From the NCBI RefSeq assembly GCF_007995155.1, contig NZ_CP042593.1:3762001-3826000 (forward strand): a stretch of 64,000 bases of DNA. The letters are read 5' to 3'. Numbering within the stretch: the stretch's first letter is position 1; each line of letters starts with the position of its first letter. The notes beneath the pieces were generated by a model. It saw only the letters and a program-made list of their open reading frames with translations. It was not told where the DNA came from and did not search any database. Shown here piece after piece: positions 9,393 to 18,776 of the stretch. This stretch comes from Cytobacillus dafuensis (GTDB taxonomy: Bacteria > Bacillota > Bacilli > Bacillales > Cytobacillaceae). The translations under genes were made by a program, and so were the position numbers.

Positions 9393-10259
9393 TTAAGCTT
9401 CTACGCTTAAATTGCCGCATTCTTTCTCAATTTCCTTCTCAAAAAGCTCCTGAAGCTTTTTAGTAATAGGCCCTGGTGTACCATCGCCTACTTTATTTCC
9501 TTCTATTTCAATAACAGGCGTTACTTCTGTAGTCGTACCAGAGATAAACACTTCATCTGCTGCATTTAGGTCATCTAGAGTGAAGGTCGTTTCTTCATAA
9601 GACATACCATTATTTCGGCAAATTTCTAATACTTTCTGTCTTGTAATTCCATTAAGGACTAGATTATCAGCTGGATGAGTGATAACCTTGCCGTCTTTCA
9701 CAATCAGTACATTCGATAAACTTCCTTCTGTTACTGTTCCATTACGATGCTGAATCGCCTCGAAACAGCCTGCTTCAACAGCTTTTTGCTTCGCCATTAA
9801 ATTTCCTAGCAGGTTCAAGCTCTTAATATCACAAAGAAGCCAACGAATGTCTTCGTTTAAAATTGTTTTTACACCTGATTTCATGTTTTCTATCGGTCTT
9901 GCTGCTTCCTTCGTATTTGCTACAAAGGTTGGAAGAACATGATCTCCTGGGAATACATGATTTCGAGGTGCTGTTCCTCGAGTAATTTGCATGTAAATGG
10001 TACCAAGATCGAGATTATTTTTTTGGATTAGCTTGTTTAACATTTCTTTCATTTCTTCAACAGTATATGAAATATCCATTTTGATTTTCTTGCCGCTTTC
10101 AATTAGACGATTAAGATGCTCATTTGCAGTAAACATTTTTCCGTTATAAACTCGGATAACTTCATAAACTCCGTCTCCAAATTGATAGCCGCGATCTTCC
10201 ATATCAATCTTTACTTCTGACCGTTCGATAAATTCCCCATTTACGATCACAAATTCCAT
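9393..10259 (-). CDS. dat: D-amino acid (D-alanine) aminotransferase
   Basis: Fold-type IV PLP enzyme that transaminates D-alanine and other D-amino acids with 2-oxoglutarate, supplying D-glutamate for peptidoglycan. The PLP lysine is K146 (CDIKSLNLL), E178 in TVTEGSLSNV contacts the pyridine nitrogen, and RGYQFGDGVYEV near 23-34 is the family signature. 288 aa is normal. It follows pepV by 80 nt with its own ribosome site (GAGATGCGTGGGAAATGG). The pairing with a dipeptidase suggests amino acid or cell-wall peptide metabolism. Branched-chain transaminase is less likely given the DAAT-like motifs. Confidence 0.9.
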   Translation of the reverse strand: MEFVIVNGEFIERSEVKIDMEDRGYQFGDGVYEVIRVYNGKMFTANEHLNRLIESGKKIKMDISYTVEEMKEMLNKLIQKNNLDLGTIYMQITRGTAPRNHVFPGDHVLPTFVANTKEAARPIENMKSGVKTILNEDIRWLLCDIKSLNLLGNLMAKQKAVEAGCFEAIQHRNGTVTEGSLSNVLIVKDGKVITHPADNLVLNGITRQKVLEICRNNGMSYEETTFTLDDLNAADEVFISGTTTEVTPVIEIEGNKVGDGTPGPITKKLQELFEKEIEKECGNLSVEA

Positions 10260-10339
10260 TTCCCACGCATCTCCTCATTGTTATGCCTCTATTTTTTTGG
10301 CAAATAATAACTTCGGAGCAATCTTAACAAATTTTCCTA

Positions 10340-11758
10340 TTATTTTGCAAGTTCAAAAATTGCTTGAGCATAAATTGCTGCGGCTCTCAGCATATCTTCA
10401 ATATGCATATATTCATCCTTTTGATGAGCGATGTCCTCTCTGCCTGGAAATAACGGTCCAAAGGCTACTCCTGATTGCAATGAACGAGCGTAAGTTCCTC
10501 CGCCAATTGAAATCAGTTCAGCTTTTTCACCTGTTTGTTCTTCATATACTTTCTTTAAGGTCTGAATTAAAAAGTCATTCTCATCCACATGATGTGGCTT
10601 CGAGTCAGAGAAATTTTCAATGATAAAACTTTCCTTTTTCAGTAAAGATTCTAGCTTTTCTTTTGTCTCTTCCATTTTGCTTGTAACAGGATAACGAAGA
10701 TTCAGACCAAGTCTGCCACCTTCTTGCTTTGTGTAGGATAACTTCCCGACATTGATCGTTAAATCCCCCGTAATATCATCAGAATAAGCAATCCCAAGCT
10801 TCTGCCCTCTTGAATCTTCTCTGAAATAATCGGCAGTAAATTGAAAATAATGCTGTGCTTTTGCGTCAACATTCAATGCTGATAAAAATTCTGCCATATA
10901 CAAACCCGCATTTTTCCCATTATTAGGTTCCATTCCATGTGCGGATATCCCCTCAGCCTCAAGAATTAATTCACCATTTTCGATGTAATACTTCCCTTTT
11001 AATTCATGCAATTTTAGGAAATCAGCATATTTTTGAATGATCTCTGTGGGTTCATATTGTACATCTAATACGCCCTTAGCAAAGTCTGGAACCATATTAT
11101 ATCTACGTCCTGACTGGAATGAAATAACTTTTACTTGAGATTCTTCATCTTCATTTAAGCTGTCTGCCTTTTGAACAATATCAAAATCAGAAATTCCTTT
11201 TTCAGCATAAATAATCGGAAAATCAGCATCAGGGGCAAATCCCATCGCTGGCATTTCTTCGTGCTTGAAATAATGATCTACACAGCGCCAATCGCTTTCT
11301 TCATCCGTTCCAATAATCATACGGACGCGTTTATTAAGGGGCAGACCAAGCTCCTTGATAATTTTCATCGCATAATAAGCTGTCATGGTTGGGCCCTTGT
11401 CATCAATCGCCCCTCTTGCATAAATTTTACCGTCACGTATTTCAGCACCAAAGGGATCACTGGACCATCCGTCTCCTTCAGGGACAACATCGACATGGCA
11501 AAGAATACCTACAATTTCTTCTCCTTGTCCAAACTCCAAATGCCCCGCAAGATTTCCTACATTTTTTGCTATAAATCCGTCTTTTTCTCCTAGCTGCAGC
11601 ATGAAGTCTAGAGCTTCCTTAACACCTTTTCCAAGTGGAGCATCCTCGGTAGCATTTTCTTCATCTAACACACTTTTTATTTGTAGAAGCTTTTTCGTAT
11701 CCTCGATTAATGCATCTTGTCTATTTTCAACTTCCTGTGTCCAATTAATTGTACTCAC
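10340..11758 (-). CDS. pepV: Dipeptidase PepV (M20 family)
   Basis: Zn-dependent peptidase cleaving dipeptides with a free N-terminus. Metal ligands are visible: H88 in LCHVDVVPEG, D119/D120 in RGAIDDKGPT, the EE pair at 153-154 in GTDEESDW, and a C-terminal H in EDIAHQKDEYMH. 472 aa agrees with the PepV/YtjP family. The start codon is GTG at 11758 with AGGAGG 7 nt upstream. Cytoplasmic, no signal peptide. Followed by dat in the same direction. Confidence 0.93.
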   Translation of the reverse strand: MSTINWTQEVENRQDALIEDTKKLLQIKSVLDEENATEDAPLGKGVKEALDFMLQLGEKDGFIAKNVGNLAGHLEFGQGEEIVGILCHVDVVPEGDGWSSDPFGAEIRDGKIYARGAIDDKGPTMTAYYAMKIIKELGLPLNKRVRMIIGTDEESDWRCVDHYFKHEEMPAMGFAPDADFPIIYAEKGISDFDIVQKADSLNEDEESQVKVISFQSGRRYNMVPDFAKGVLDVQYEPTEIIQKYADFLKLHELKGKYYIENGELILEAEGISAHGMEPNNGKNAGLYMAEFLSALNVDAKAQHYFQFTADYFREDSRGQKLGIAYSDDITGDLTINVGKLSYTKQEGGRLGLNLRYPVTSKMEETKEKLESLLKKESFIIENFSDSKPHHVDENDFLIQTLKKVYEEQTGEKAELISIGGGTYARSLQSGVAFGPLFPGREDIAHQKDEYMHIEDMLRAAAIYAQAIFELAK

Positions 11759-11871
11759 TGCTTTTCCTCCTGATACGTTGTTGGAATTTTAAATATGTAT
11801 TACTAGGAAAAATTATATCAATTTGTATTTAAATATGAAAACTTATTGGAAATGATTAATCATTTGGAACA

Positions 11872-13080
11872 TTAACGCCCTAGCATACCAATACTGACTC
11901 CAAAATGAGATAGAACCAAAAACCAGCCTGTGATAAATAGGCTAAGGATAAGAATTGCTGCAATAAATAAGGTTGTAACAGCCCTTTTTCTTGCAGAAAA
12001 ATAGGAAGGCATTTCACTATACTTCTTGCTTATCGGATTTGATGCCGTAATCTTATTCCAAATTAATGAAAGCCAGAAATGCATCATAATTAGAAATCCT
12101 ATGAAAATAATCGCCTTAATCCACAGTGGCGGAATAATGATCATTGCAGCTGTCGTTACAGAGATAATTTGGAAGAATCCGAAAATATATGAGTAACTTC
12201 TGATAAAAATCTTAATAAATAATTCTGTATGCCCATTCACCTTTGTTCGTTTCTTAAAAATACGTTTCGAGCGGCGAAATAGCAACGGCTTCGTTCTTTT
12301 AGAAACAATAGGCTTTTCTATATCATAAGAAAGGCTGAAAATTAAATTAATGTTCTTCATTTTGTCTTCAAGACCCATTGCAATTTCATGATCAATAGAA
12401 GACATTTTTTTTAATGCCCTCAAGCTTTGATGAATGGATACAGCCATTAGAACAGCACCACATGTATAAATGAATATGAATAAATCTTTTTCCCATAGTA
12501 AATAAATTAGTTGGCTAAACCAGCTAAATACAATAAATAATAGAATTCCGGCTGCGATTTTAATAAATTTTATATCTATTCTTCTTAAATAGAATTTCAC
12601 AAGCAAAATGGTTGTATTAAGTGAGAAAAAATAAAAAAATAATGGTAATATTTGCTGCCAATCTAAAAGATAGTGGATTCTCATAAAAGGAAGCAAGATT
12701 AGTATAGAGACACCTATACGAAAAAACTGAACGAACAGCGAATAAGCATATCCCCACTTCTTCATACCAATAAAGATTAGCTCTTTTTTTATAAGGAAAA
12801 CTTTATCAGCTTCCTGAACATATGTACGAATACGACCGCTCCATGAAAATAAATAGATAGTGAAGAATATTAAAGAAAAGGGAAGATATTCAATCCAAGC
12901 AGGCGTTTCCTGCCACCACGTTCGGTACATCATAATAAAGATGGCAGCAGAAGGAATGATTAAGTATAGAATGATTGTCCAATCAGCTATTGATCGAATA
13001 ACTCCATATTGATATTTCCACGCTCTTATCAAACGATTCATAAATATCATTCTACTATTCATTTGTTTTACCTTCCGCAA
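11872..13080 (-). CDS. ythQ: EcsB-like ABC transporter permease YthQ
   Basis: A 402-aa polytopic membrane protein with eight or nine hydrophobic segments, the general shape of the EcsB/YthQ family of ABC-2-like permeases. It overlaps the ATPase gene upstream by 26 nt, so they are coupled and form one exporter. The substrate is unknown; in B. subtilis EcsAB affects secretion and intramembrane proteolysis, but whether YthPQ does the same is inference. Confidence 0.85.
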   Translation of the reverse strand: MRKVKQMNSRMIFMNRLIRAWKYQYGVIRSIADWTIILYLIIPSAAIFIMMYRTWWQETPAWIEYLPFSLIFFTIYLFSWSGRIRTYVQEADKVFLIKKELIFIGMKKWGYAYSLFVQFFRIGVSILILLPFMRIHYLLDWQQILPLFFYFFSLNTTILLVKFYLRRIDIKFIKIAAGILLFIVFSWFSQLIYLLWEKDLFIFIYTCGAVLMAVSIHQSLRALKKMSSIDHEIAMGLEDKMKNINLIFSLSYDIEKPIVSKRTKPLLFRRSKRIFKKRTKVNGHTELFIKIFIRSYSYIFGFFQIISVTTAAMIIIPPLWIKAIIFIGFLIMMHFWLSLIWNKITASNPISKKYSEMPSYFSARKRAVTTLFIAAILILSLFITGWFLVLSHFGVSIGMLGR

Positions 13081-13768
13081 TCAAATGGAAGCAATCATAA
13101 AGTGATCCAGTAGGCAGATTGCACTGAGCTCTAATTTCATCCAATTTTCCAGCTGCTTGGAGCTTTCCTTGATGAATAATTAAGAAGCGATCACATACCT
13201 TTTCTGCTGTATCCAATACATGTGTAGACATAAGGATGCCAGCACCTCTTTTACGCTCATTCTGAATAGACTCTAGGAAAAGCTTCATCGCATTAGGATC
13301 CAGCCCTATGAATGGTTCATCAATGATATAAACATCAGGATTTGTAATCATCGACATAATAAGCATCGCTTTCTGCTGCATTCCTTTTGAATATTTGCCT
13401 GGATATTCATGTGCATAATCTGCTAGATTATAATTCCCTAGTAATTCTTTTGCATGTTGAAGGTATTCTTTATCAGGAATCCCCTCAACTGCCGCAATAA
13501 AGTCAAGATGCTCCCATAAAGTCAACTCATCATAAAAAATTGGTCTTTCCGGAATATATGAATATTTGGCTTCTTGCTGAAATATTACATCCCCTTTCAT
13601 ATTTTCCAACAATCCAAGTATCGTTTTAATTGTCGTGCTTTTTCCTGCTCCGTTTGGTCCAATAAGCCCGATAAGCTCACCCTCCTGGACATTGAACTGA
13701 ATATTATGTATGACTGATTTATCTTTTTCATAGCCCGCTTCTTTAATATTTACATTTAATAGTTGCAT
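13055..13768 (-). CDS. ythP: ABC transporter ATP-binding protein YthP (EcsA-like)
   Basis: A 237-aa nucleotide-binding subunit: Walker A GPNGAGKST (37-45), signature YSKGMQQKAML, Walker B YIIDEPFIGLD and the H-loop STHVLD. Good ribosome site (GGAGGAGAAG) before ATG at 13768. It pairs with the overlapping permease gene to form an EcsAB-type exporter. Next to the M48-ankyrin gene, which has its own terminator between. Confidence 0.92.
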   Translation of the reverse strand: MQLLNVNIKEAGYEKDKSVIHNIQFNVQEGELIGLIGPNGAGKSTTIKTILGLLENMKGDVIFQQEAKYSYIPERPIFYDELTLWEHLDFIAAVEGIPDKEYLQHAKELLGNYNLADYAHEYPGKYSKGMQQKAMLIMSMITNPDVYIIDEPFIGLDPNAMKLFLESIQNERKRGAGILMSTHVLDTAEKVCDRFLIIHQGKLQAAGKLDEIRAQCNLPTGSLYDCFHLIAEGKTNE

Positions 13769-13837
13769 GACTTCTCCTCCTTGCTAATATTACGGATAAA
13801 AAATGGAAAAGGTTTCTTTAAAAATCTTAAATGATAT

Positions 13838-13878
13838 AAAAAAATGAACTGCTCTATAGCCAGAGCAGTTCATTTTTT
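13838..13878 (-). terminator. Terminator overlapping the M48-ankyrin stop codon
   Basis: A 17-bp stem (13839-13855 with 13862-13878; core GAACTGCTCT / AGAGCAGTTC) ends in T7 on the minus strand. Its upstream arm includes the stop codon of the protease gene. The A-rich flank makes it symmetric. Confidence 0.85.
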
Positions 13879-15151
13879 AAGGTTTAAGTATTTCCATTAA
13901 ATCTACATTTCCATATTCTTCTGCATATTTGTATGCAGTATAGCCTTCAGAATCCACATATGCTGGATCTGCACCATTTTGTAAAAGCAGTTCAGCCATT
14001 TCAATATCATCATTAAAAACAGAGCTTATAAGAGGTGTAGATTCATATATATCTACAATATTAGGATCGGCTCCATTTTCAAGTAAGATACTTGCCGCAT
14101 CCGTATTTCCATTGTAAACAGCCCAATGAAGTGCTGTCGAACCCTCTTCATCGAATTCATTCACATCGGCACCGTTTGCAAGTAATTTCTGAATTGTTTC
14201 TACATCATTTTCACTTGCAGCACTCATTAACGGAGTAGCTCCTTCTACGCCTAATGCCATTTCCGTCCAGAAATCCATTTTTTTAAGAGCTTTATATCCA
14301 CCCCATATTCCTGCAGACAGAATAACAACTGAAAGCATGGCTCCAAAAAGACCAATCCATACCTTACTTTTTGGTTCATGAAGTTCAACCGTGGAATCCT
14401 CCGAGAAAAATCTTGACAGTGCATATATTCGCTTTGGCAGATGAGGGTGAGTTGATAACTTTTCATTCAACCAGACAAAAAATCCATGTTCCGTTTGTAG
14501 CTGTTCCATATATGCCTGCTTATTGACCTTAGGGTATAATTCTTTTCCGATTGCAAGCATTGTTAAAGCATCTTTTGCAGCATCGAATGATTGAATATAA
14601 TAAGCAGCATATCGATCACATGTATATTCACAGGCTCTTAAATAGGAATTCCCAAGAAAAGGGATCCACATAGCTGGTAATAGCAATATACTAATAATAA
14701 TGTGCTTTCTTTTTAAATGGGCAAATTCATGAGCAAGGACGAACAAAACTTCTTTTTCTGCTTCCCTCTCGATTAACTCAAAAATACCTGAATACAAAAC
14801 AACCATATTCTTTCGGAAAAATCTTGTGGCAAATGCATTTAACATGCCTTCTGATTCGATAACATAAATATCTGGCATAACTGTTAGACCCATATCCTTT
14901 GCAGTTACAACAGCCTTTTTATACAGATCTGGAAACTGCTTTTCACTTATCCTTACTCCATTTCGTCTAATGCCGCCCACCATAATTCCATGCAGCACAA
15001 TCGAAAGAAATAATATTGTTAAAATAATGATGATACCTACTATCGAAATGGCTAAATAAATGTAAGTTAATATACTTAATAAAACAACAAATGCAAAGTA
15101 TATATTTTCTTTCGGAAATACTAATTGATTTCTTAATGATTCCTCCCGCAT
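13877..15151 (-). CDS. M48 metalloprotease with C-terminal ankyrin repeats
   Basis: A 424-aa membrane protein. It has N-terminal membrane segments (about 20-56), an M48 domain with the zinc motif HEFAH (141-145) and third ligand E175 in ACEYTCDR, a further membrane segment at about 267-288, and four ankyrin units from about 295 to the end (TPLMSAASENDVETIQKLL and similar). M48 supplies membrane quality-control proteolysis; ankyrins usually bind proteins, so they may recruit substrates. ATG 15151 is preferred: the open frame continues to 15544, but the extra 131 residues look non-coding (low complexity, Phe/Ser/Thr rich, overlapping divergent ytzE), and AGGGG precedes this ATG. Confidence 0.85.
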   Translation of the reverse strand: MREESLRNQLVFPKENIYFAFVVLLSILTYIYLAISIVGIIIILTILFLSIVLHGIMVGGIRRNGVRISEKQFPDLYKKAVVTAKDMGLTVMPDIYVIESEGMLNAFATRFFRKNMVVLYSGIFELIEREAEKEVLFVLAHEFAHLKRKHIIISILLLPAMWIPFLGNSYLRACEYTCDRYAAYYIQSFDAAKDALTMLAIGKELYPKVNKQAYMEQLQTEHGFFVWLNEKLSTHPHLPKRIYALSRFFSEDSTVELHEPKSKVWIGLFGAMLSVVILSAGIWGGYKALKKMDFWTEMALGVEGATPLMSAASENDVETIQKLLANGADVNEFDEEGSTALHWAVYNGNTDAASILLENGADPNIVDIYESTPLISSVFNDDIEMAELLLQNGADPAYVDSEGYTAYKYAEEYGNVDLMEILKP

Positions 15152-15531
15152 AAACCCCTGTTCCTCTCTATGTATAATAAAACCTTCATTGATTATAGAA
15201 GAGAAGGTAATTATTGAATACAGGTAATTTCCCCCTTGTAGTTCGAAGACAAACATAATACAAGAATTAGTTACCATAGTATTTAGAAAATAGGTAAGGA
15301 AAGCGGGAAACTTATAAAGATTTTGTAAATTTCCCAATAAAGTAGAAATTATTAAATAATAAGGGTACAATGTAGGTAGAGGATGATATTTGGAAATAAT
15401 CACCTGAAGTTTGAAAAGGAGATGGCTGCGGAAAAGAAAAACTACATGTGCTTGAAGGACTTGTTTCTTCAACGAAGCTGTCAGTTGCAGGAATTTGCCA
15501 TTGGTTTGAAAAAAGGATAGGGAGTGGTTCT

Positions 15532-15753
15532 TTGAAACATTCAACTAACCGGATGTTAAACCGTATCAAATCCGTCTACATGTTTATAAATAAGCGCGGA
15601 ACTGTAACAACTGGTGAACTTGTAGAGGAATTTGGTATTACTCCTCGCACCATTCAACGAGATTTAAATGTTCTTGTTTATAACGACCTAGTGAAAAGCC
15701 CTAGTCGAGGAAGATGGACAACAACCAAAAAGAAAGTGAAAATGTCATCCTAA
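15532..15753 (+). CDS. ytzE: DeoR-type helix-turn-helix protein YtzE
   Basis: A 73-aa protein that is little more than an HTH: residues 8-58 (RIKSVYMFINKRGTVTTGEL... TPRTIQRDLNVL) match the DeoR N-terminal helix-turn-helix, with no sugar-sensing domain. The start is TTG at 15532 with AGGGAG 8 nt before; the longer frame from 15448 adds a non-conserved leader. It lies divergent from the M48 gene and convergent with ytzG, as in the B. subtilis ytzE-ytzG region. Regulatory target unknown. Confidence 0.85.
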   Translation: MKHSTNRMLNRIKSVYMFINKRGTVTTGELVEEFGITPRTIQRDLNVLVYNDLVKSPSRGRWTTTKKKVKMSS

Positions 15754-15767
15754 TGAATATATATAAA

Positions 15768-15793
15768 AAAAATCGCCTTTTTAGGCGATTTTT
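15768..15793. terminator. Bidirectional terminator between ytzE and ytzG
   Basis: AAATCGCC (15770-15777) pairs with GGCGATTT (15784-15791), with A/T runs on both sides. It serves convergent ytzE (+) and ytzG (-), and its right end touches the ytzG stop codon. Confidence 0.85.
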
Positions 15794-16511
15794 ACTTTGC
15801 TTCATATTCAATTAATTTATTTATTTCCTCTTCCGTTAATTCTCTATATTCTCCAAGCTCCAAAGATTCGTCGAGCTGAAGAGGACCCATAGAAATCCTT
15901 TGTAGATAAATAACCCGCTTCCCAACTGCTTCAAACATTCTTTTAACTTGATGAAATTTTCCTTCCGAAATCGTCAGCTCAATATCTGATGTCAAACCTG
16001 ATTTCATAATCTTTAATTCTCCAGGCTTCGTTTTATAGCCATCATCCAATATGACACCCTCATTAAAAGCTTTAACATCTTCTTCTGTTACTTCACTGTT
16101 TATAACAGCAAAATACGTCTTCGGCACATGCTTTTTAGGAGAAAGGAGACGATGAGCAAGCTGACCATCATTCGTTAACAGGAGCAGTCCTTCCGTATCC
16201 TTATCAAGACGCCCTACCGGAAATGGAGAGAATACAAGGTCTCCTGCTTCCAATAAATCCAGAACAGTTTCATGCTCGATATCTTCTGTAGCGGAAATAA
16301 CCCCTTGTGGTTTATTCATCATTAAATAAATAAATTCCTTGTATTCTACTTTTTCACCATGAATCGTAACCAAATCTATTTCTGGATTGACATGGTGTTT
16401 AGCGTCCTTCACTTTTTGCTCATTAACATGAACGGCTCCATCCTTTAAAAGCTTCTTAACATCCTTCCTGCTTCCATATCCTAAATTGGCAAGCATTTTA
16501 TCAATCCGCAT
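15792..16511 (-). CDS. ytzG: RsuA/RluB-family pseudouridine synthase
   Basis: A 239-aa enzyme with an N-terminal S4 RNA-binding domain (MRIDKMLANLGYGSRKDVKKLL) and a catalytic domain carrying GRLDKDTEGLLLLTNDG, where the Asp is the catalytic residue (about 105). By length and B. subtilis synteny this is the 16S-type RsuA-like enzyme rather than a large-subunit RluB, but site specificity cannot be read from sequence. The ribosome site is GGAGGTAAC. A copy of interspersed repeat family 1 lies about 40 nt upstream, between it and murJ. Confidence 0.9.
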   Translation of the reverse strand: MRIDKMLANLGYGSRKDVKKLLKDGAVHVNEQKVKDAKHHVNPEIDLVTIHGEKVEYKEFIYLMMNKPQGVISATEDIEHETVLDLLEAGDLVFSPFPVGRLDKDTEGLLLLTNDGQLAHRLLSPKKHVPKTYFAVINSEVTEEDVKAFNEGVILDDGYKTKPGELKIMKSGLTSDIELTISEGKFHQVKRMFEAVGKRVIYLQRISMGPLQLDESLELGEYRELTEEEINKLIEYEAK

Positions 16512-16549
16512 ACAATTGTTACCTCCTTATAGAAAGCACGGTTCCCTCA

Positions 16550-16827
16550 AATAAAGTGAAACTTCCATCAGTGGGGGTTTTTCGACGCACAGGACGTGCT
16601 AGTGCCGACGTTGCCACAGGACGTGGCGTTCTTAGTCGGCTTTCATCCCCCACTGATGGTTAGTTGAACCAATCACGCTCAAAACGCCACGTCCTGTGGC
16701 TTTCGCCTGACTAGGACATCGTGTCCGTCGTCGGGCCTTTACGGGCAGTTGATCCCCCACTTATGTTTCTTTGATTCTCTCGTAACCTTGAAGTGGGGGT
16801 CTTACTGCCCGTTAATCTGCGACTAAA
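16550..16827 (+). repeat. Interspersed repeat family 1, copy A (long form)
   Basis: Begins ATAAAGTGAAACTTCCATCA and ends TACTGCCCGTTAATCTGCGA. Outer hairpin 1 is CCATCAGTGGGGG / CCCCCACTGATGG; hairpin 2 is CGGGCAGT...CCCCCACTT / AAGTGGGGG...ACTGCCCG. This copy carries extra small palindromes (GCCACAGGACGTGGC, GCACAGGACGTGC, GGACATCGTGTCC) both in the loop of hairpin 1 and between the hairpins. It fills the space between murJ and ytzG. Confidence 0.9.
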
Positions 16828-16833
16828 TAATGA

Positions 16834-18450
16834 TTAGGATCTCAATTTCAATTTTTTCAATGCCCGGTCAACTTTTTCTCCAAATAAGAAGTAAATAAGT
16901 CTCGTTTTGAAACTGCAATAGAAATAGATTCCAGCACCGACTCCTGCACAAATAATCACAATGAGTAATGCTTGGAAATCAGATGCCGGAGATAAGAACA
17001 ACGTAAGAATTTTATATACTGTCCCTGTTCCAATAAACATTAAGAAAGTAAATAGTACAATTAATAAGCTTCTTCTAAATACAAGCCTAAAAGGATATTT
17101 AGCAAAGGTTTTAATAACAAATAAATTAATTAAGATTGATGCAGTATACCCAATAGCCGTTGCTACAATTGATCCCTCTGTTTCCATGAGCTTTATTAAC
17201 GGGATATTTAGACTTAGCTTTAACAATAAACCAACAAGTAAGCTCAATACGGTAAATCTCTGTTCATTAATCCCTTGTAAAATCGCAGCTGTTACTAAGA
17301 AAAAGGCAAATAATATAGCAACAGGCGCATACGTTCTTAATACTTCTGTCCCCAATTCGCTATGGTCATAAAACAAAGTAAATATCGGCTCTGCCAACAT
17401 CGAAAGCCCAACTACAGCAGGTAGAGTCAGAAATAATACTACTTGGAATGTCTGATTTAATTGACGATTCAAGCTTGAACGGTCTAGATCTACAAATGCT
17501 TTTGTAATTGAAGGAACTAATGTTAATGAAAATGCAGTTGCCAAGGAAACTGGAATAATAACAAGCTTATGCGTTTGCATCGTTATCACAGCATAAGCAG
17601 ATTCGGCTTTATCATACTCAAAACCAATGGACTGCATCGCTTTAATAAAGGTAAACTGGTCGACTAATTGAAAAAGCGGATTCGCAATCCCTACAAACAC
17701 AAAAGGTGCAGCATAGATGATGATCTCTTTGTACATGTCCTTAAGAGAGATATCCATTGTTCCTTTATCATATAAGAGCAAATCGTCAAAATAGAACTTA
17801 CGCTTATACCAATACCATAATAAACTTGCTAAACCACCAATAGCACCAATAAACGCTGCAAATGTAGCCACACTTACTGCTTGTGTGATCGTTCCGTTCA
17901 TGAAATTCAAAACAACAAATGCACCAGCTAACACGAAAGTAATTCGAACAATCTGTTCGATAACTTGAGAAACAGCTGACGGCCCCATTGACTGATGCCC
18001 TTGGAAAAACCCTCTAATTAGGCTCATGAAAGGGACAACAATTAGGGCGAAGCTGACGGCCCTTATGACAGTCGTTACATCTTTAACGTTCGTGCCTGCT
18101 TCAGATGAAGTACTCATTTCAGCTATTACTGGAGCAAAAAAATACAGTGCAAGAAATGACAGGACTCCAGTACACGTCATAATGATCAGTCCTGATTTAA
18201 AAAGCTTTCTCCCAACTGCATACTCCTCTAAAGCATTATATTTTGAAATAAACTTAGAAACCGCCAACGGAATCCCTGCGGTTGCAATACTAATAAAAAT
18301 CGTATATGGAACATAGGCGAAAGAATAAAGAGCGTTCCCTTTATCTCCGACAATATGGTAAAAAGGAATTACATAGAGTAGTCCCAATATTTTTGAAATT
18401 ATTGTGCCTAAAGTTAATATAAATGTACCCCTTAAAAGCTTAGATGACAT
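16834..18450 (-). CDS. murJ: Lipid II flippase MurJ (YtgP), MATE/MOP superfamily
   Basis: A 538-aa polytopic membrane protein with about 14 segments, in the polysaccharide-export/MviN superfamily. The N-terminus (LLRGTFILTLGTIISKILGLLYVIPFYHIVG) is the typical YtgP start, and B. subtilis YtgP (544 aa) is one of its two lipid II flippases. It would move undecaprenyl-linked peptidoglycan precursor across the membrane. Gene order with ytzG and ytzE matches B. subtilis. Assignment to MurJ instead of a spore-specific SpoVB paralog rests on synteny. Confidence 0.88.
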   Translation of the reverse strand: MSSKLLRGTFILTLGTIISKILGLLYVIPFYHIVGDKGNALYSFAYVPYTIFISIATAGIPLAVSKFISKYNALEEYAVGRKLFKSGLIIMTCTGVLSFLALYFFAPVIAEMSTSSEAGTNVKDVTTVIRAVSFALIVVPFMSLIRGFFQGHQSMGPSAVSQVIEQIVRITFVLAGAFVVLNFMNGTITQAVSVATFAAFIGAIGGLASLLWYWYKRKFYFDDLLLYDKGTMDISLKDMYKEIIIYAAPFVFVGIANPLFQLVDQFTFIKAMQSIGFEYDKAESAYAVITMQTHKLVIIPVSLATAFSLTLVPSITKAFVDLDRSSLNRQLNQTFQVVLFLTLPAVVGLSMLAEPIFTLFYDHSELGTEVLRTYAPVAILFAFFLVTAAILQGINEQRFTVLSLLVGLLLKLSLNIPLIKLMETEGSIVATAIGYTASILINLFVIKTFAKYPFRLVFRRSLLIVLFTFLMFIGTGTVYKILTLFLSPASDFQALLIVIICAGVGAGIYFYCSFKTRLIYFLFGEKVDRALKKLKLRS

Positions 18451-18776
18451 AAAATCCCGCCTTGCTCAGCCATAAAATAAAAACAAATACATAAGAAATT
18501 ATTTTAAACTAATTTGGTCTACAAACGCTACTATTTATTTGAAGAACTAATATAATTTTGAACTCATTTCAAACACAATTTAAAAATATGCACACTATTA
18601 GTAGTTTACTCTTCTTTTTTTAAGAATGCTACTACGGTGAAAATAAAATATTAAGGTTTCATTTTTGGGAACAAATGAAAAAAAAGCCAGCAATTTTTTA
18701 CTAGCTTTTTTACAAGACTATGTATTTTGTTTTCACCCTAGTAGTTTCGATAGAAAGTCCTGCATTTTGTACATAC
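18451..18776. other. Intergenic region between metE-like gene and murJ
   Basis: AT-rich stretch holding the murJ promoter region and the terminator of the metE-like operon (listed separately). No small gene or RNA is recognisable. Confidence 0.5.
18678..18713 (-). terminator. Terminator of the sulfur operon
   Basis: On the minus strand AAAAAGCTAG pairs with CTGGCTTTTT around an AT loop and is followed by T8. It lies about 65 nt past the metE-like stop. Confidence 0.7.

Noticed and set aside
11171..11593. 140-aa plus-strand frame
   Set aside because: Antisense shadow of pepV.
15152..15544. 131-residue N-terminal extension of the M48 gene
   Set aside because: Low-complexity translation, overlaps divergent ytzE, and a better ATG with an AGGGG site exists at 15151.
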